From: Phycomyces nitens
Taxonomy: Eukaryota > Mucoromycota > Mucoromycetes > Mucorales > Phycomycetaceae
Direction of reading: 5' to 3'
NCBI GenBank assembly: GCA_022702545.1
Contig: JAHRBC010000002.1
Coordinates: 4,898,001-4,962,000 of the forward strand
Length of the DNA: 64,000 nt
The notes beneath the pieces are model-generated. The model was not told where the DNA came from, made no database searches, and worked only from the letters and a program-made list of their open reading frames with translations. Below are positions 18,684 through 30,609 of this stretch, one piece after another. The translations under genes were made by a program, and so were the position numbers. How positions within the stretch are numbered: position 1 is the first letter of the stretch; each line of letters begins with the position of its first letter.

Positions 18684-20546
18684 CAAAATTAAAGATTATG
18701 TATAGGGAAAATCAATTTTCATGCTATTAATGGTGGGTTTTCATTTTGATCAACAATCCATTTTTATGTATACCGTTGAGGCCTACTATCCCATCAACAA
18801 GTGTACAGAATCTCATTATAGATTCCTTAATTGTCCGCCAAATACACAAAACGTTAAATCTATAGAGCAATTACAGTTTACTCTCAGTAATTGCACCCTT
18901 TTATATACTCTTGTACATCATTTATAAAGCGATTCTACTGGAACATACAGACCACTCAAAAGCACCGATTTAATATCCATTCTGCTGTTCATCTGACAGG
19001 CCATAGATACTACTCCAGCCACATGAAAAAAATAAAAATTGCTATTGCAGTGCTTGTAAAAATAATGAAAACTGCTTTTACAGTGCTTAAAGAATGATAA
19101 AACTTGGTTTTGTGGTTTAGAAAGGATAAAAACTGCCAGGATAGACAGGCCCCATTTGTTTATTATTTTACAGGATCAATAGATTTGAAAATTTTTCAAT
19201 TTTTGTTTATTTGATAAAATATTTCTTTAGCTAGCTTTTCTAAAATATGATTCTCTCCTTTGATAAAACTAATGGTTATATTAATAATGTTTGATAGAAA
19301 CTTACGATTAATCTGAAGCAAGACCAGTCTGCCTAATAAATGCATTTGAGATATAAATATAGAGGCAAAAGATAAATTATAATGAGTACTTGTTTAAATG
19401 CAATGATATGAATCACAATACTTATATTATATACAGTAGCACTGGATCATTTCGTAGTATTAAACAGCTCTGCACCAAAAACCCGATCTTGTATAATGAG
19501 TCCATTAATACAGGACATGATATGCCTAGTAATATATATATTAAAATAAATAAATGATCTATTGTTGATATTGTATAGATAGTTATCTTTTCACGCCAAA
19601 GTTAAACTAGTGATTAATTTGTTTGTAAACATATTGAATATTTGTTACTAAATAATATATATAAGTAATTAGACAAGGTTTATATAAAATATTTAAAGAC
19701 AAAGCTTACCATGATCTTGCCATAAAGTACAAATTTCAGTCGGGATGGATGTATTTAGCTATACTATATGATATGAGATGATGGTTAATAAATATAGACA
19801 AACATACATACAGATATTACTTTACCTTAGAATAGTTGAGTACATATGCCTATAACAAAAAGTAATGTTATTAAGAGTAAATAATTTTTTTTTAAAAAGA
19901 TACTAACCAAGCGTGAAAATAACCAGCAGTAGAAGAAAAAGAAAAATAAAGGAAAAGTAAATACTTTGTGATAAATGTTGGTTTGACCCTGAGAAATGGT
20001 GGCTGATAAAATATATTTTCTTAAAGAAGCTATTTGTATCTATTGGTGCAGTTAAACACATATAGGTACTTCTCTAAGTTGGGAATTTTTGATGATATCA
20101 TCCTTGCATATCTTCTCAAAGTCTGAGTAGAGACCATAACTGAACCTCTGCTATCAAGTGAGCAGATTGAACATATGAAATTCACTTTGTTATTATTATA
20201 GTTTAACACTTTTAGGTATTGATCTTTGTATAATTGGCAAGGAAAAGGGTTTATAATTATAGTTTATTTGTTGCTTTTTATAGTTAAAATGTAACAGCCA
20301 AAAGGTACAATCTGCTCTGTACCCAATAGAATACTCTTTACATTATCATCGGCGCCAAAAATAAGAAAAGCTAGTTGAGTTGAATTATTCTTAATTTTAT
20401 ATCAAATAATAATTAATTTTGCCAAAGATAGAAACAATGGATTTTTGTAGTGTCAGTAGACTGTTCCATGCTGAGTTTACTGTAGATTTCACAATAGTTC
20501 CTTCTTTCAGCCAATTATTAACGGCCTCATCTATGATGGGTCTTAA
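18684..20546. other. Remaining body of CactaB and 94-bp spacer
   Basis: AT-rich CactaB interior without a long frame. Short minus-strand blocks with splice-like borders resemble those of CactaA. 20453-20546 is a 94-bp strip between CactaB and CactaC with nothing recognised. Confidence 0.5.
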
Positions 20547-20899
20547 CACTTCAAAAATTGAGTGGTTTCATTCATAGCAAACTACTATATTATCTTACCA
20601 TTAGTAGACTGAAGTTAAACATAATAAACTTTTTTATTTTTGACGGTGATTATATTATTCAATATGTTCTATTGGATATAATAATAAAATAGAGCCTTTT
20701 AGATGTCATATTTGTTTGTGATTTATTTCTACTTCTTGTAAATATATCATTAAATTAATTGGAGTAGAAATAATAAACAAATCAATTATTATCATGTATA
20801 TTCTCATAAGAAGGAAGAGAAATATGACCAGTATGCTTGCAAGTAAATAAGTTGACTGAAGATAATAAATTGTCTTATAGTTTTATTATTATTTAACAG

Positions 20900-21060
20900 C
20901 ATTGTGTACACTCTTGTTCTATATCTAGACATCTTTTTCAACCTAATAAACTATAAATTACAAAGATATGAAAATGACGGCAGGCATATTCTTTTGGATT
21001 ATCATTTTTATTGCCCGCATTTTATCAGGGTCAAACAGCCTTTTAATACAAAGTATTTGT
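20900..21060 (+). other. Putative exon of the CactaC gene-like region
   Basis: After a TTTAACAG acceptor at 20899 an open stretch reads TLVLYLDIFFNLINYKLQRY and continues to about 21040, hydrophobic then polar. The counterpart in CactaA is conserved for most of this length. No known domain. It is followed by the 58-nt block 21182-21239. Assignment as an exon rests only on border signals and copy-to-copy conservation. Confidence 0.3.
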
Positions 21061-21299
21061 TTTTCCTTTTTATTTTTTATATTCTTTTGTGCCTAAATAT
21101 TACCGCAAAATACTCTGGTAATTAATTCTTTTCTTTCTCTTGTGAATATATTTTTTACTCAATATATTTTATTATTCATAGGTAACTGCTTATAAATATA
21201 TTATGGGGCTCTCTATTACACTTGGCTGTATATCCAAAGGTAAGATCATATTATGCTAAAGCTATTCTTTATTAACCAAATCACTCTTTTATATATAGC

Positions 21300-22506
21300 T
21301 GTGGTGATCCAGCCTTATCAGTGTATATTTTACATATACAAAAGCTATAAGTGCAGATTAGCTGAGAGCTAATAAAGTACAATAAAGGAATTATAGCAAT
21401 GCATTAGAATAATAGTAACTGTGATATTTGTAGTAGAAATTGGGACGGTGGATACTTTGAGACTCTTTATTGTGGTTTAGAAAAAGTTAAAGTATATCCA
21501 GTTATTGATTCAAGAAGTGTGTTAACTTAGTATTTATAATTATTGTTATAATTCTTATCAGCTTGGATATTCATTATCATAATAGCTGTGTTATCAGTTA
21601 ATAGGTATTTTGGGACTTTGTCCCACAATAGATTGGGTATGGTATTTTCATATTTGGATAAGGATTTCTGGATGGTATAGTTTGTCTTGATTTTAGATAA
21701 TCCAGCTATCTGGGTTTATATATCACTTTTCTCTGATATACTGACAAGTGTTGAGTTTGTTTTGTGGTGCAACGTTGTCAGATATAAAAATGATAAAGGG
21801 TTGCCAACGAGTTCAGAAGGCAAAAATGTATAATAAAAAGGGATAAAGTACTGTGATAACACTAGGGTCTATTCAACAGTAAGGAGATTGGGGTAGAATG
21901 TATACAAAATGACAAATATAACAAGAGGTATGCTTATAATTATCGCAAAGAGTGATTATAAGTCAGTGACAATGAAATAAATGTGTAAGGATACAATTCA
22001 GGGTTTGATCAATAAAATTAAAGGTAGATAGAGATGCTGTTTATTATTGCTTCATATCAAGCCTTTTATACTGAAGAAATCTATACTATCTTATTATAAC
22101 TTCTTCTAAGTATAATTGATGATGTTATACCATGCGCAAGGGTACTTCTTTCACTAGGGTACCTCTTGCACATGGGTTTAAAAGAAATCCTGCAAAAGTC
22201 ATCATACTTTTACAGGATGTTCGTGGTCTGAACGGAACCAAAACGAGACACACCGTGTCAATACCATTATGCCAAATACAACAGTAACACAGACGTGGAG
22301 CTCAGAAGCTTATCATATATAATATCTTAATGTGGTAAAAGACCACACATAGAAGGAAGTCAAAGAGCTAGTGCAACAGCACATTGAAAGAGTATATAAA
22401 GAACGGCACATTTTGTATCTTAATAAAGACAAGCTTATATACAGTCTCAAAGTATCTACTTACTGTCTATTTTCTCTCTATTGTTTTTCCCCCGTGAATT
22501 ACCACA
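21300..22506. mobile_element. Solo LTR, 1,207 bp
   Basis: Starts TGTGGTGATCC and ends TGAATTACCACA (TG...CA with short inverted ends), flanked by ATAGC on both sides (21295-21299, 22507-22511). The empty site is intact in CactaA (TATATATAGC joined to CACAAATTC, about 4866-4880). No internal coding region, so this is a solo LTR left by LTR-LTR recombination, or a long LTR-like element. A deleted relative lies at 33989-34305. The orientation of its parent element is unknown. Confidence 0.85.
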
Positions 22507-23192
22507 ATAGCCGCAAATTCTATTTTTCTATCCATCTCAATATAATATTCTGGTAAACCTTTTATATTATAAATATGTTCTCTTTAATAACATCTATCAC
22601 AGACATCTTGCTATGCTCTTATATGGATTCCCGATTGAAATTATCTGGCCATTCCAATGGCCATATCTTATAAGTAAACTAATATTTTAGTATTACATAT
22701 TGTTTATCTACAAATATTAATATATATCTATTAGACAATAATCATTTGTTGGTATATTACAGAGAGTCTATCAAATGTTCTGTTTATTATATTAAAAATG
22801 TAAGTATAAAAATGAATGATTTATATAAAAATAATTTACTAACAATCTTCTCTTTTACTTTTAGACAGTATTGGCTTTCTGTCAGCTAGGTAAGTATCCT
22901 GGCTCTATTAAGAACCAGTTGATGGTGCCGACCAAGAAATATCAATTGGTAGAATAGATATACCAAAGAAATAATCTAGAGACTAGAATATATAGCGCAA
23001 ATCTTAATGTTGGCGAAACGAAGTTGAGTAATGTGATAGATGCTCTCAGAGCCACACTTTATTTTTCGTTTTTAATAAAATCTTGATTTCCCTTTCTTCC
23101 CTATATCTTTCTGCCTAAGCATGTATTCAAATTTTTCTGCTTTTTTCTTTTTTGGGAGGGAATAATAATAAAATATAATGAAATAAAAAATA

Positions 23193-24458
23193 CTAAGCTA
23201 ACTTCATAAGCCTAATAGATGGCGATACCAAGGGGGGGGGGGTATCTATCACATTACTCGACTTCGTTTCGCCAACATTAAGATTGATTGTTGTTCCTAA
23301 ATCAATCTCAGTTGGCTCCACTACGTCTCCTAATGTGATAGTGTTTTCCGCTTGAGAAAAAATTGAATTGGCAATAGATGTGCTTGAAGAGTCTTGAGTG
23401 GTAGGCTTGTAGCAGAACGTCTCAAATGTCTTGGAGTTTAGACTCCATCCCGCATGTTCTTTTACTGATTGAATAGAATGTCCTTTCTCCACCACCTTTG
23501 TGCTCGATGCTGCCCTTATCAAATGTGCCTTGAATACAGAAGTATCAATACCTGATTTCCCCATGAGTAGCTTGACCCAGTTTGACAAAGTGGACGGACA
23601 AATTGAAGTGACTAGTTTGGGATTTTCAATGAAAGCCAAGAATAATGTATGGTCCAGAGGTAGGCGCTCCCATAGTGTGGCCGTTTTCATAACAAACAAG
23701 TGTAGAGTGTGTGTTGGGCAGAGACGCTGGTCTGGTAAGATATGCAATCGAGTAGTCTTGACTTGAGTTTCCTTGGGTTCCCTGAAGTGTAAGGTGATGC
23801 CTGTGAGATTGGCTTTTGAAGAATCTTGAAAAGTGAAGTTTGTATCACGGAATTGGAGTCAACCCATGTCTGATTGTGGTCGGGCCATTGTGACCAAACA
23901 CAACAAGGCAATTGTCTTGAGTTGTAAATCATATAGTGTCAAAGTGTTTGAGTCTGGCCATGTAGACAAGATAAACGTGGTCATCTTGTTGGTATCCCAG
24001 GTTTCCAGCTGCTGTGTCATGGGAATCTTGACCTCTGTTTGACGCTTGGTTGCAAAGAAAGCTTGAATAGCTAGTTGACTAGCCAGAGGAATCTCCTGGG
24101 GATAAAGTTCTTGGAATACTGAGGCAATTGATGAGTGCAAGGTGTTGAGGTGTTGGCTGCTAAAATTGTTATGGTCAACTAGAAAGTGTAAAACAAGAGT
24201 GCAGTTGTATACGGTTGGGTTTATTTGAGGATTTTGCTTTGCACACCATTGTTGCCACTGTCGCCATCCTCTATCATACAACTGTTTGGTACTTTTTCTT
24301 GTAGATCGTTCCAGATATTGGATACTAGTTTCATTGATCAGACCAGACTTGCACCTTGTGTCGTTGATAACGTCCAAGTGGCTAGAGAAACTTTCTTTGA
24401 TATCTTCATGACAATTGGATTTTGTAGGTGTTTCATTCTCAAAATCATCAGGTACCAA
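23193..24458 (-). pseudogene. DIRS-1 tyrosine recombinase
   Basis: A 422-codon frame with a single internal stop (TGA at 23859-23861, just after MARPQSDMG). Upstream is the SAM-like core-binding domain (KSTKQLYDRGWRQWQQWC). Catalytic residues of the family are visible: the first Arg in ARPQSD, His and Arg in KAHLIRAASS, a second His in EHAGW and the Tyr in FCYKP. The enzyme would integrate the circular cDNA. The C-terminal coding region overlaps the internal complementary region at 23245-23340. The TGA abolishes a full-length product unless read through. Confidence 0.85.
23245..23340. repeat. DIRS-1 internal complementary region
   Basis: Left half is the reverse complement of the left outer end (23003-23038, CTTAATGTTGGCGAAACG...). 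Right half is the reverse complement of the right outer end (27240-27299, ...GTTGGCTCCACTACGTCTCC in this orientation). It works as a template to complete and circularise the cDNA in DIRS elements. Confidence 0.9.
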
Positions 24459-24480
24459 AACTGACTGGGCCAGAAGGGAG

Positions 24481-26402
24481 TCACCAAAACTGCTTGTTGG
24501 ATTCTTTGTTTCTTGAGTTGTTGAATGACTTTGGAATTAACTTCCATGGCGGGTTCAAGTACATTCCCTTCTTGAGCCACTTTTGTTGAAATGCATCCTG
24601 TGCCTCAGCCAGGGGATCCGGGTGCAGGCTCCAGTATCTCTTGAGTTGGTGGTTGTGAGCCGCTGCAAAGGCGTCCACTCTCAATGGGCCACACTGTTGT
24701 CGTATTTGCAGGAACAGCTTCTTGGGAATCGTTTGTTTGTAGAGAGGAATCGGCTTCTTGGACAATTGGTTGGCTGTGGTGTTCTTGAGGCCAGCAATGT
24801 GTTGGTATGTTACTGTCAACTGATGTTTGTTGCAAAGGTCTTGTATCATCACTGCAAGTTCTTGTAGTTGAAGAGATGTGGTGCCGTCAAATTTTGTTGT
24901 ATATTTGAGTGCCATAGTGTTGTCAGTGAAAACCTTTATTGTGGAGTTTTCGAATCTTGGGGCATGCATCTTCAAAGCATAATACACTGCTTTCAGCTTG
25001 CAAACGTTTATGGATGTGGTCTTGTCCTGGGCATTCCAGAATCCGAATGTGTGTATCAGTGGTGAGCTCACCCCCCATCCCATGTCTGAGCTGTCAGTGT
25101 AGATGGTGATTGTGGGTGGTGGGGATGCTAGGGATTGGATCGGTAGACTATTCTTGGAGGATACAGACTCCTTCCACCAGTTGAACTCCTGTCGACTCTG
25201 TGGTGAGAGATGGCAAGGTTTCTCCCAGTTTTGATGGTTGAGGTGCAGACTTCGAGCTAGATCTCTTTGGAGATGGCAAATGTGGAGAAGGGCTTCGCCA
25301 ATGGCTGGGATCATGGATGTTACTTTTCCCAACAGACCGGCTATCCATCTGCATGAGTGCAGGATTGGTTGAGAGGCTTGACGGATTCTCTGTAGTAGCT
25401 TGACAATCTTGGGTGCAGGCACTGCGATCTGCATTTTCTTGGTATTGAACTGGAAACCTAAGAAATCTTGGGTTTGTGATGGGGTGAGTAGACTTTTTTC
25501 TGTGTTTATGAGATATCCTAACGATTGTAGGTGTGTAGTTACTCTTGCAGTTATTTTGATTAATTCTTCTTTTGACTTGGACAATAGGCAAATGTTGTCG
25601 AGATAATATACGAGGCGGATACCTTCTTGACGCAACGATTCTACGGCATACCGCATTAGTTTAGAAAACAATTGGGGAGCCACATTCAGACCAAAAGCGA
25701 GTGCCCAATATTGATAAACTTTTCCTTTGTTTTTGAAGGTAAGATATTTTCGAGAGGTTGGATGTAGGGGACCACTGTATATGTGTCTTTTAGATTGATC
25801 TTGCACATAAAGTCATCTTTTTTGATAAGTTCCCTCAAGGCGGGAACTCCTTCCATTTTGAAATGTTTGCATTGGATATGTTGGTTTAATTTTTGACAGT
25901 TTAGGATTGGTTGCCTTTTGGTTTTTTCTTGGATGGTGAAGAAACTGGATAGGTAGTCTTCAGATTGAGTTGGCATGAGTTCGATTATGCCTGCGGACAG
26001 GAATTTGTTGATGGCTTCGATGGCTGCTTGGCAGTTGGTTGGGTTGAAAGAAAGTTGTTTGATCTTCCATGGTTTGGGTTGTGTTGCAAATTGTAGTTTG
26101 TACCCCTCTCTGACGATGGTCTGGGGCCATGGGTGCGTTGTGATTTGAGTCCAATATTTGTAAAAGTGTGTTAGACATCCTCCAGGTAGAATTCTATCCT
26201 GAGGTGTTGTATAGTGTTGTGTTGACTGAATTATCTGTTGTAGAGATTGTGATGAAGGAGTTACTGACTGCTGCTGGCTGTTGAGTTTGGTGCCTGTTGA
26301 GAAGGCTGATTGGGTTGATGGGAGGGTTGGGTGCCTCGTCCCCATCCTCCAAATTGAAAATGTTGACTGCGTGACCAGGTCTCGCACCAAGAACTTCCTC
26401 AT
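24481..26402 (-). pseudogene. DIRS-1 reverse transcriptase / RNase H / methylase-like
   Basis: Begins ATG overlapping the gag stop (ATGA). There is one frameshift at about 25730-25800, between the LRELIKKDDFMCKINLKD segment and the LHPTSRKYLTF segment. RT palm AFGLNVAPQLF, active site LVYYLDNICLL (the second Asp of YLDD is Asn), RNase H TIYTDSSDMGWG and VFTDNTMALKY. The C-terminal GPLRVDAFAAAHNHQ ... MYLNPPW matches the Dam-like methyltransferase module of DIRS elements (NPPW motif). A further shift near 24500 separates the final PFWPSQFWY segment. Inactive. Confidence 0.87.
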
Positions 26403-27145
26403 GATCCTCCTTGTCTTCTCGAGCCCCTGGAGCCTCTAGAGTAGTTTGATTGTCCACGACCATAGGAAGTGGCATCTCGGATAACTTTGTCTTCAAAGCG
26501 AGCCTTTTGAAGTTGTTCAACAAAGTCTCTATTGAATGAATTCGTTTTTCCATCCTCCTCTGCTGAATATTCCAAGTGTCGAACACTTGATGGTAGTTTG
26601 AGGGCTTTGACAGAAATGTCTCGGGCTTCTCTTTCTTGTAACTTGGCTGAACCAAAGCCATAGACTGCCAGTCGTAGCGCTTGGTCCATTGAATTTGAGA
26701 AGATTGCTTTGTCGGTAGGGGAGGCAAACTCGACTTTGTCCTGTAGATATTGAAGTTGTTCAAAGAGTTCTGTGCTTGCTCTTGCTTAGATTCTTGTAGT
26801 TTCTGTGATCTTATGAATGGTATTGACGAGTTGATAGGCATCTACTTTCCAGTTTTTGAGGTCCTGGATGAATTCTTTGTTAATCTGCTCTGGTTTTGTC
26901 CAAGCATCATTATTGTAGCGTTGGACTGTTTGTCTGTAGCTTTTGAAGTTGTCCTTAAGTTGCGCTGGAGATACATCGTCCAGGGCTTCGCTAATAGCCA
27001 AAGGGAGTTCGGTTCCGCTTGCTTGGCGTTCTTTTTCTCTCGTTCATTGCTTGTCGAGTTCTTGGAATAACTCCTCCACCTGTGCTCTGGTGAGGGTTGT
27101 TGGTTGATCATATTCTTGTTCATTAATTGGAATGATATTTTCCAT
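26399..27145 (-). pseudogene. DIRS-1 Gag-like protein
   Basis: Starts ATG at 27145 and stays in one frame to the TGA at 26399, interrupted by TGA (27044-27046) and TAA (26786-26788). Between them it is coherent: a helical region with LDDVSPAQLKDNFKSYRQTV, a conserved-looking MDQALRLAVYGFGSAKL and an Arg/Gly-rich tail SRGSRGSRRQGG, suited to nucleic-acid binding. No zinc knuckle. The role as DIRS ORF1 is inferred from position. Confidence 0.75.
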
Positions 27146-27302
27146 AGTATACTCCACGATGTGTGGCTTTGAAAGATATAGGGAAGAAAGGGAAATCAAG
27201 ATTTTATTAAAAACAAAAAATAAAGCGTGGCACTGAGAGCATCTATCACATTAGGAGACGTAGTGGAGCCAACTGAGATTGATTTAGGAACGACACTCAA
27301 TG

Positions 27303-27779
27303 TATTTTTTATCAAATAAAACAAAAAATAAAAATTTTCAGAATCTATTGCTCCAAAAAAAACAACAAACCAGAGAGGCTTGTTTGCATAGAATAACTAC
27401 AATTACCTTGCAATAGTCTACAATCATCCTTGATGGACTGTTAAAACATATTATAAAACCCACTATAAAATATAATGAAAGATAAAACTGGTTGTTTGTA
27501 AGTGGTTAATCTCCCCTGACACAAACTGTCTGTGTATCATAAAATACAATGCAAAAAAGGGTAGATCGACTAAGAATATATTGTGGCTACAATGTATATT
27601 TAAGTTTTGCACTGTTTGAAGGCATTTAAATATTCTACATTGGATTCTTGTATACCAGTAGGTAGGATGATTCAGTTCACCCCTATATCTTTTTAGTCTA
27701 CTACAGATCACGATTATATATTACCAAAAGAATAGTAAAACTATACAATTAAGTAGCTTATTTTATAAGTTTTATCTAC
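27303..27779 (+). other. CactaC segment between DIRS-1 and Plavaka-1
   Basis: Reverse complement of CactaA 3900-4380 with small differences. No gene. It contains the Plavaka-1 target TAC at 27777-27779. Confidence 0.85.
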
Positions 27780-27808
27780 CACTGCAAAAATGACCCCAAT
27801 TTTCATAT

Positions 27809-29222
27809 GTGAAATAAAGTAGGATTCTGAGAAATAGTGACAATAAAACCTGGGTTCCGATGAAAATTTATCTGAGCTACAGATACATGGGCACATATGG
27901 AATGAATTGTTTCCTTTGGCAGACAGAATAGTCTGTGCGTGGACAATGGTTTCTTTAGTTACCATGAACCCAGAAAACTCAATTAGGATCAATATTTCTT
28001 TACATTTCCAATTGTGATCAGTCTATTTCTATTTAAAAGACAGTGTTTTTGAAAGGTCTTTCGTCTGTCGGCAGTGTGGAGTGTCACTGCCTACCACTGT
28101 ATGGCAGTTTCTATTGGATATCATATTATGTATTCTATTGATATTTCTTGATATAATTGTCCAGAACCATTTTCTCGAGCTTCTTTAAAAGAACAATTTA
28201 TGGGAAATAGTTTATGAAAAAAAATTTTATTTGATAAAAAATATTTATTTTCTAGTTGGATTGCCTAGTTATCTATTCAAAGCATGGGCTATTCATATAT
28301 TAACATTATGGATTACCTTTTACAAATGCAATTGAAATGAGCAAAAACAATTTACAGCAATTGAATATGAAATGGGAATACTACTTGGATATATAATGTG
28401 AATCTCTATACTGAAAACAAAACATTGATTAGGTTTATGTATTATGTCTTTTACCATTAGAGAGAGAGAAAACTTACTTGAGGCAGATTCAGCATACTTG
28501 GTACTGAATTGAAAACAACAAAGATGTTAATAATGTATTATGAATAGAGAATATAACAGAGAAGTTATACTTATAATATACTTGCAAAAAGTATGACTAA
28601 TATTTAAATATAATATTGCAAGATCTATGAGAGTAAGATAATAGAATATGAGTGTTAGTCTACATGGGGTTATAGTGTTATTGATTATATATACCATATT
28701 ATATACTGCTATGGTTCTCAGCCGTGTAAAGTGCGCAGTATCTATAATTTATAAATGTTTAGTAAGAAAATGAATATTTGTATGGGTCAATCTTTATCTT
28801 ACCAGTGAGATAAGTTGCGGTATATTTAATACTATTAGTAGTTAAGCAATGTCATTTAGTAAAAGTAAAAGTAAAAATAAAAGGAAAAAGACTTACTTGG
28901 ATATTTAACTCAAAAAAAAAGAACAAATGAGTAAGCAAAGAGGAAAAGGCAAATGGAACCGAAAGAGTGGTTTAAATTGTAAAACAAAATAAAAAAATAT
29001 CCTAAAAGAAAAATCATTGAGTCCAAAACCAAATCACAAAACTCATATTCATATTACGCTTTCACAAATCATTTATAGCTATAAAAGATGAATATCGAAT
29101 TCATTATTATATTCTTCATATCACTTAAAGAAATCTTTATTACTTACTGTGAACTATATTGTATGTATATATCTTTACTTGTATAATCCTTAATAGTATT
29201 TAACTAATTTTGCCTATAGAAA
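27809..29222 (-). other. Plavaka-1 third region with micro-exon-like blocks
   Basis: No long frame. On the minus strand there are good splice borders, for example a 26-nt block 28478-28503 between CAATTCAG and GTAAGTTT, and donors near 28808 and 28890. Layout resembles CactaA: TTTGATAAAA about 0.45 kb from the terminus, then a 25-26 nt block about 0.6-0.7 kb in. It would be divergently transcribed from the accessory gene. Possibly a spliced passenger gene or a regulatory transcript; function unknown. Confidence 0.35.
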
Positions 29223-30438
29223 ATGCCTCCCAATTCTACCAGATCAAGAGCAAATCGAGAGGCCAGTTCTTCTCAGCAGGTGACAGCTGGTTGTTTTGAG
29301 CGACACCAACTTGGCCCAAGCATACCTCTAAGCAACAATAGGGACCAGCAGTTCAAAGATCTTTTTGATGAGGTAAAGACTGTCCGGGTTGAAATTGCAA
29401 CTGTCAACCGAAAACTTGGCATGTTGTTTGATACAAACAAAGAGACCAAGACAGCTGTTAGCAATTTGGCCAATGCTCATGCCAATAGTGAGGCTTGTAT
29501 GGCATCATTTGTCCCAATTGCAATGGCTCCTGCTGTTGTATCCGAGAAATCTATCAGTGTCAGTGATACTGGTAGAATTATCCTGGTATGTTTAACTCAA
29601 ATTATATATATAGACTAACCAAATTATATCCAGGGCCTCATTAAAGGCAAGATGTGGAAGAAGAACTTGGATTCAGATAACCCGGGTGTGATTGCTGAAA
29701 ACAACAGCAGAAAAAGATGGAATGAGAACAAGCAGATTAATCATCCTGATAATGTCGCAATCATCAGTTACTTGAAGGAGTATATTCTTTCACAGCCTGA
29801 AGCTTCTGGGTTTTGGCCTGATACGGTGGTAAATAAGATCAAGAACAATTACAAGCATTCCCACCGTAAAGCTTGTATGACACCCGAACAAGATGAGGCC
29901 AAAAAGCAAAAAGGCCAATCTAACAGCAGGATTGCTGAGGTTTGTACAAAATGATTGATTTAAAATATTTTCAGTTTTCTCATATTATATTACATATAGA
30001 TCCTCCAGCGTCGAATTGCAACATACAAGAGCAACTGGAGGGTGATTGACGAAGACATGGGGGATAAGCCAGGCAACGCAGCTGAGATGGCTTATCTCTA
30101 TGTTCTTAAAAAAGAAGTGATGTCAGATGGGGAGTCGGAGACAGAGGAGTTGGAGCCCGATTACAAGGTGCATGTGTTGAATGTTGGTCGGCTGAGATGG
30201 AGAAGTGATGAGGTAAATATCTAAAGTATATACTTGTAAAACAAGGATGCTAATAAAGGGAATATAGCTCAACAGACTCATGTCAGTCATTGACCGAGTT
30301 GCAAGAGTCTGTGACTCGGCAAAATTCCAGTCCAAGGCAAAGCCAAGAATGCCAAGGAGACAAAAAACAGAGAATCTTGTTCCCATCTCCTCTCACTTGT
30401 GTTCCTCTCTCCCTTCTTGGGCATTTAGAGATGAATAA
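29223..30438 (+). CDS. Plavaka-1 accessory protein, 350 aa, 4 exons
   Basis: Exons 29223-29585, 29634-29939, 30000-30212 and 30268-30438, all borders GT-AG and all introns phase 0, giving 351 codons including stop. The N-terminal exon is Ser/Arg-rich with a heptad-like helix (FDEVKTVRVEIATVNRKLG). The second exon is basic with KRWNENKQIN and VVNKIKNNYKHSHRK. The third ends RLRWRSDE. The fourth ends SLPSWAFRDE. A homologue with the same 306-nt second exon lies in Plavaka-2. I recognise no named domain. A DNA-binding partner of the transposase, analogous to TnpA of plant CACTA elements, is an inference. Confidence 0.8.
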
Positions 30439-30502
30439 AACATTTTCGTAAATGACAAACGACTTATTTTTGGATTAATATAGAATATATAATGGGGTTA
30501 GA

Positions 30503-30606
30503 TAAAAGTAAAAGTAAAAGTAAAAGGAAATAAAAATAAAAATAAAAATAAAAATAAAAATAAAAATAAAAATAAAAATAAAAATAAAAATAAAAATAAA
30601 AATAAT
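30503..30606. repeat. (TAAAAA)n / (AAAAGT)n hexamer tract
   Basis: Several AAAAGT units followed by about 12 TAAAAA units, lying exactly between the stop codons of the two convergent Plavaka-1 genes (30438 and 30610). It may serve bidirectional polyadenylation or be simple slippage. Confidence 0.9.
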
Positions 30607-30609
30607 AAA

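Larger units (their letters stand above)
7281..20452 (-). mobile_element. CactaB: diverged CACTA-ended element hosting Ty3-1
   Basis: Left end CACTGGGAAAATC at 7281; right end is the inverse of CACTACAAAAATCC, ending at 20452. Both are flanked by TCA (7278-7280 and 20453-20455), a 3-bp target duplication typical of CACTA elements. Without Ty3-1 it is about 1,800 bp, the same length as CactaA without its mariner. Interior landmarks match CactaA: TTTGATAAAA about 0.5 kb from one end and TTTGACCCTGA near 20000. No transposase is encoded. Confidence 0.7.
23001..27302 (-). mobile_element. DIRS-1: tyrosine-recombinase retroelement
   Basis: Inserted in CactaC without a clear target duplication, as expected for recombinase-mediated integration. 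Inverted terminal repeats: 23034-23111 and 27170-27248, about 75 bp with a few mismatches, sharing AATCTTGATTTCCCTTTCTT / AAGAAAGGGAAATCAAGATT. An internal complementary region at about 23245-23340 is the head-to-tail join of the two outer extensions (23003-23038 and 27240-27299), the classic DIRS circle-junction copy. Coding order on the minus strand: gag, RT/RNase H/methylase, then tyrosine recombinase. Confidence 0.93.

Noticed and set aside
7025..20546. Inversion of the segment between CactaA and CactaC by recombination of the inverted copies
   Set aside because: The 3-bp flanks do not pair in the way such an inversion predicts (AGG/TAA versus TAA/TGG), so there is no positive evidence.
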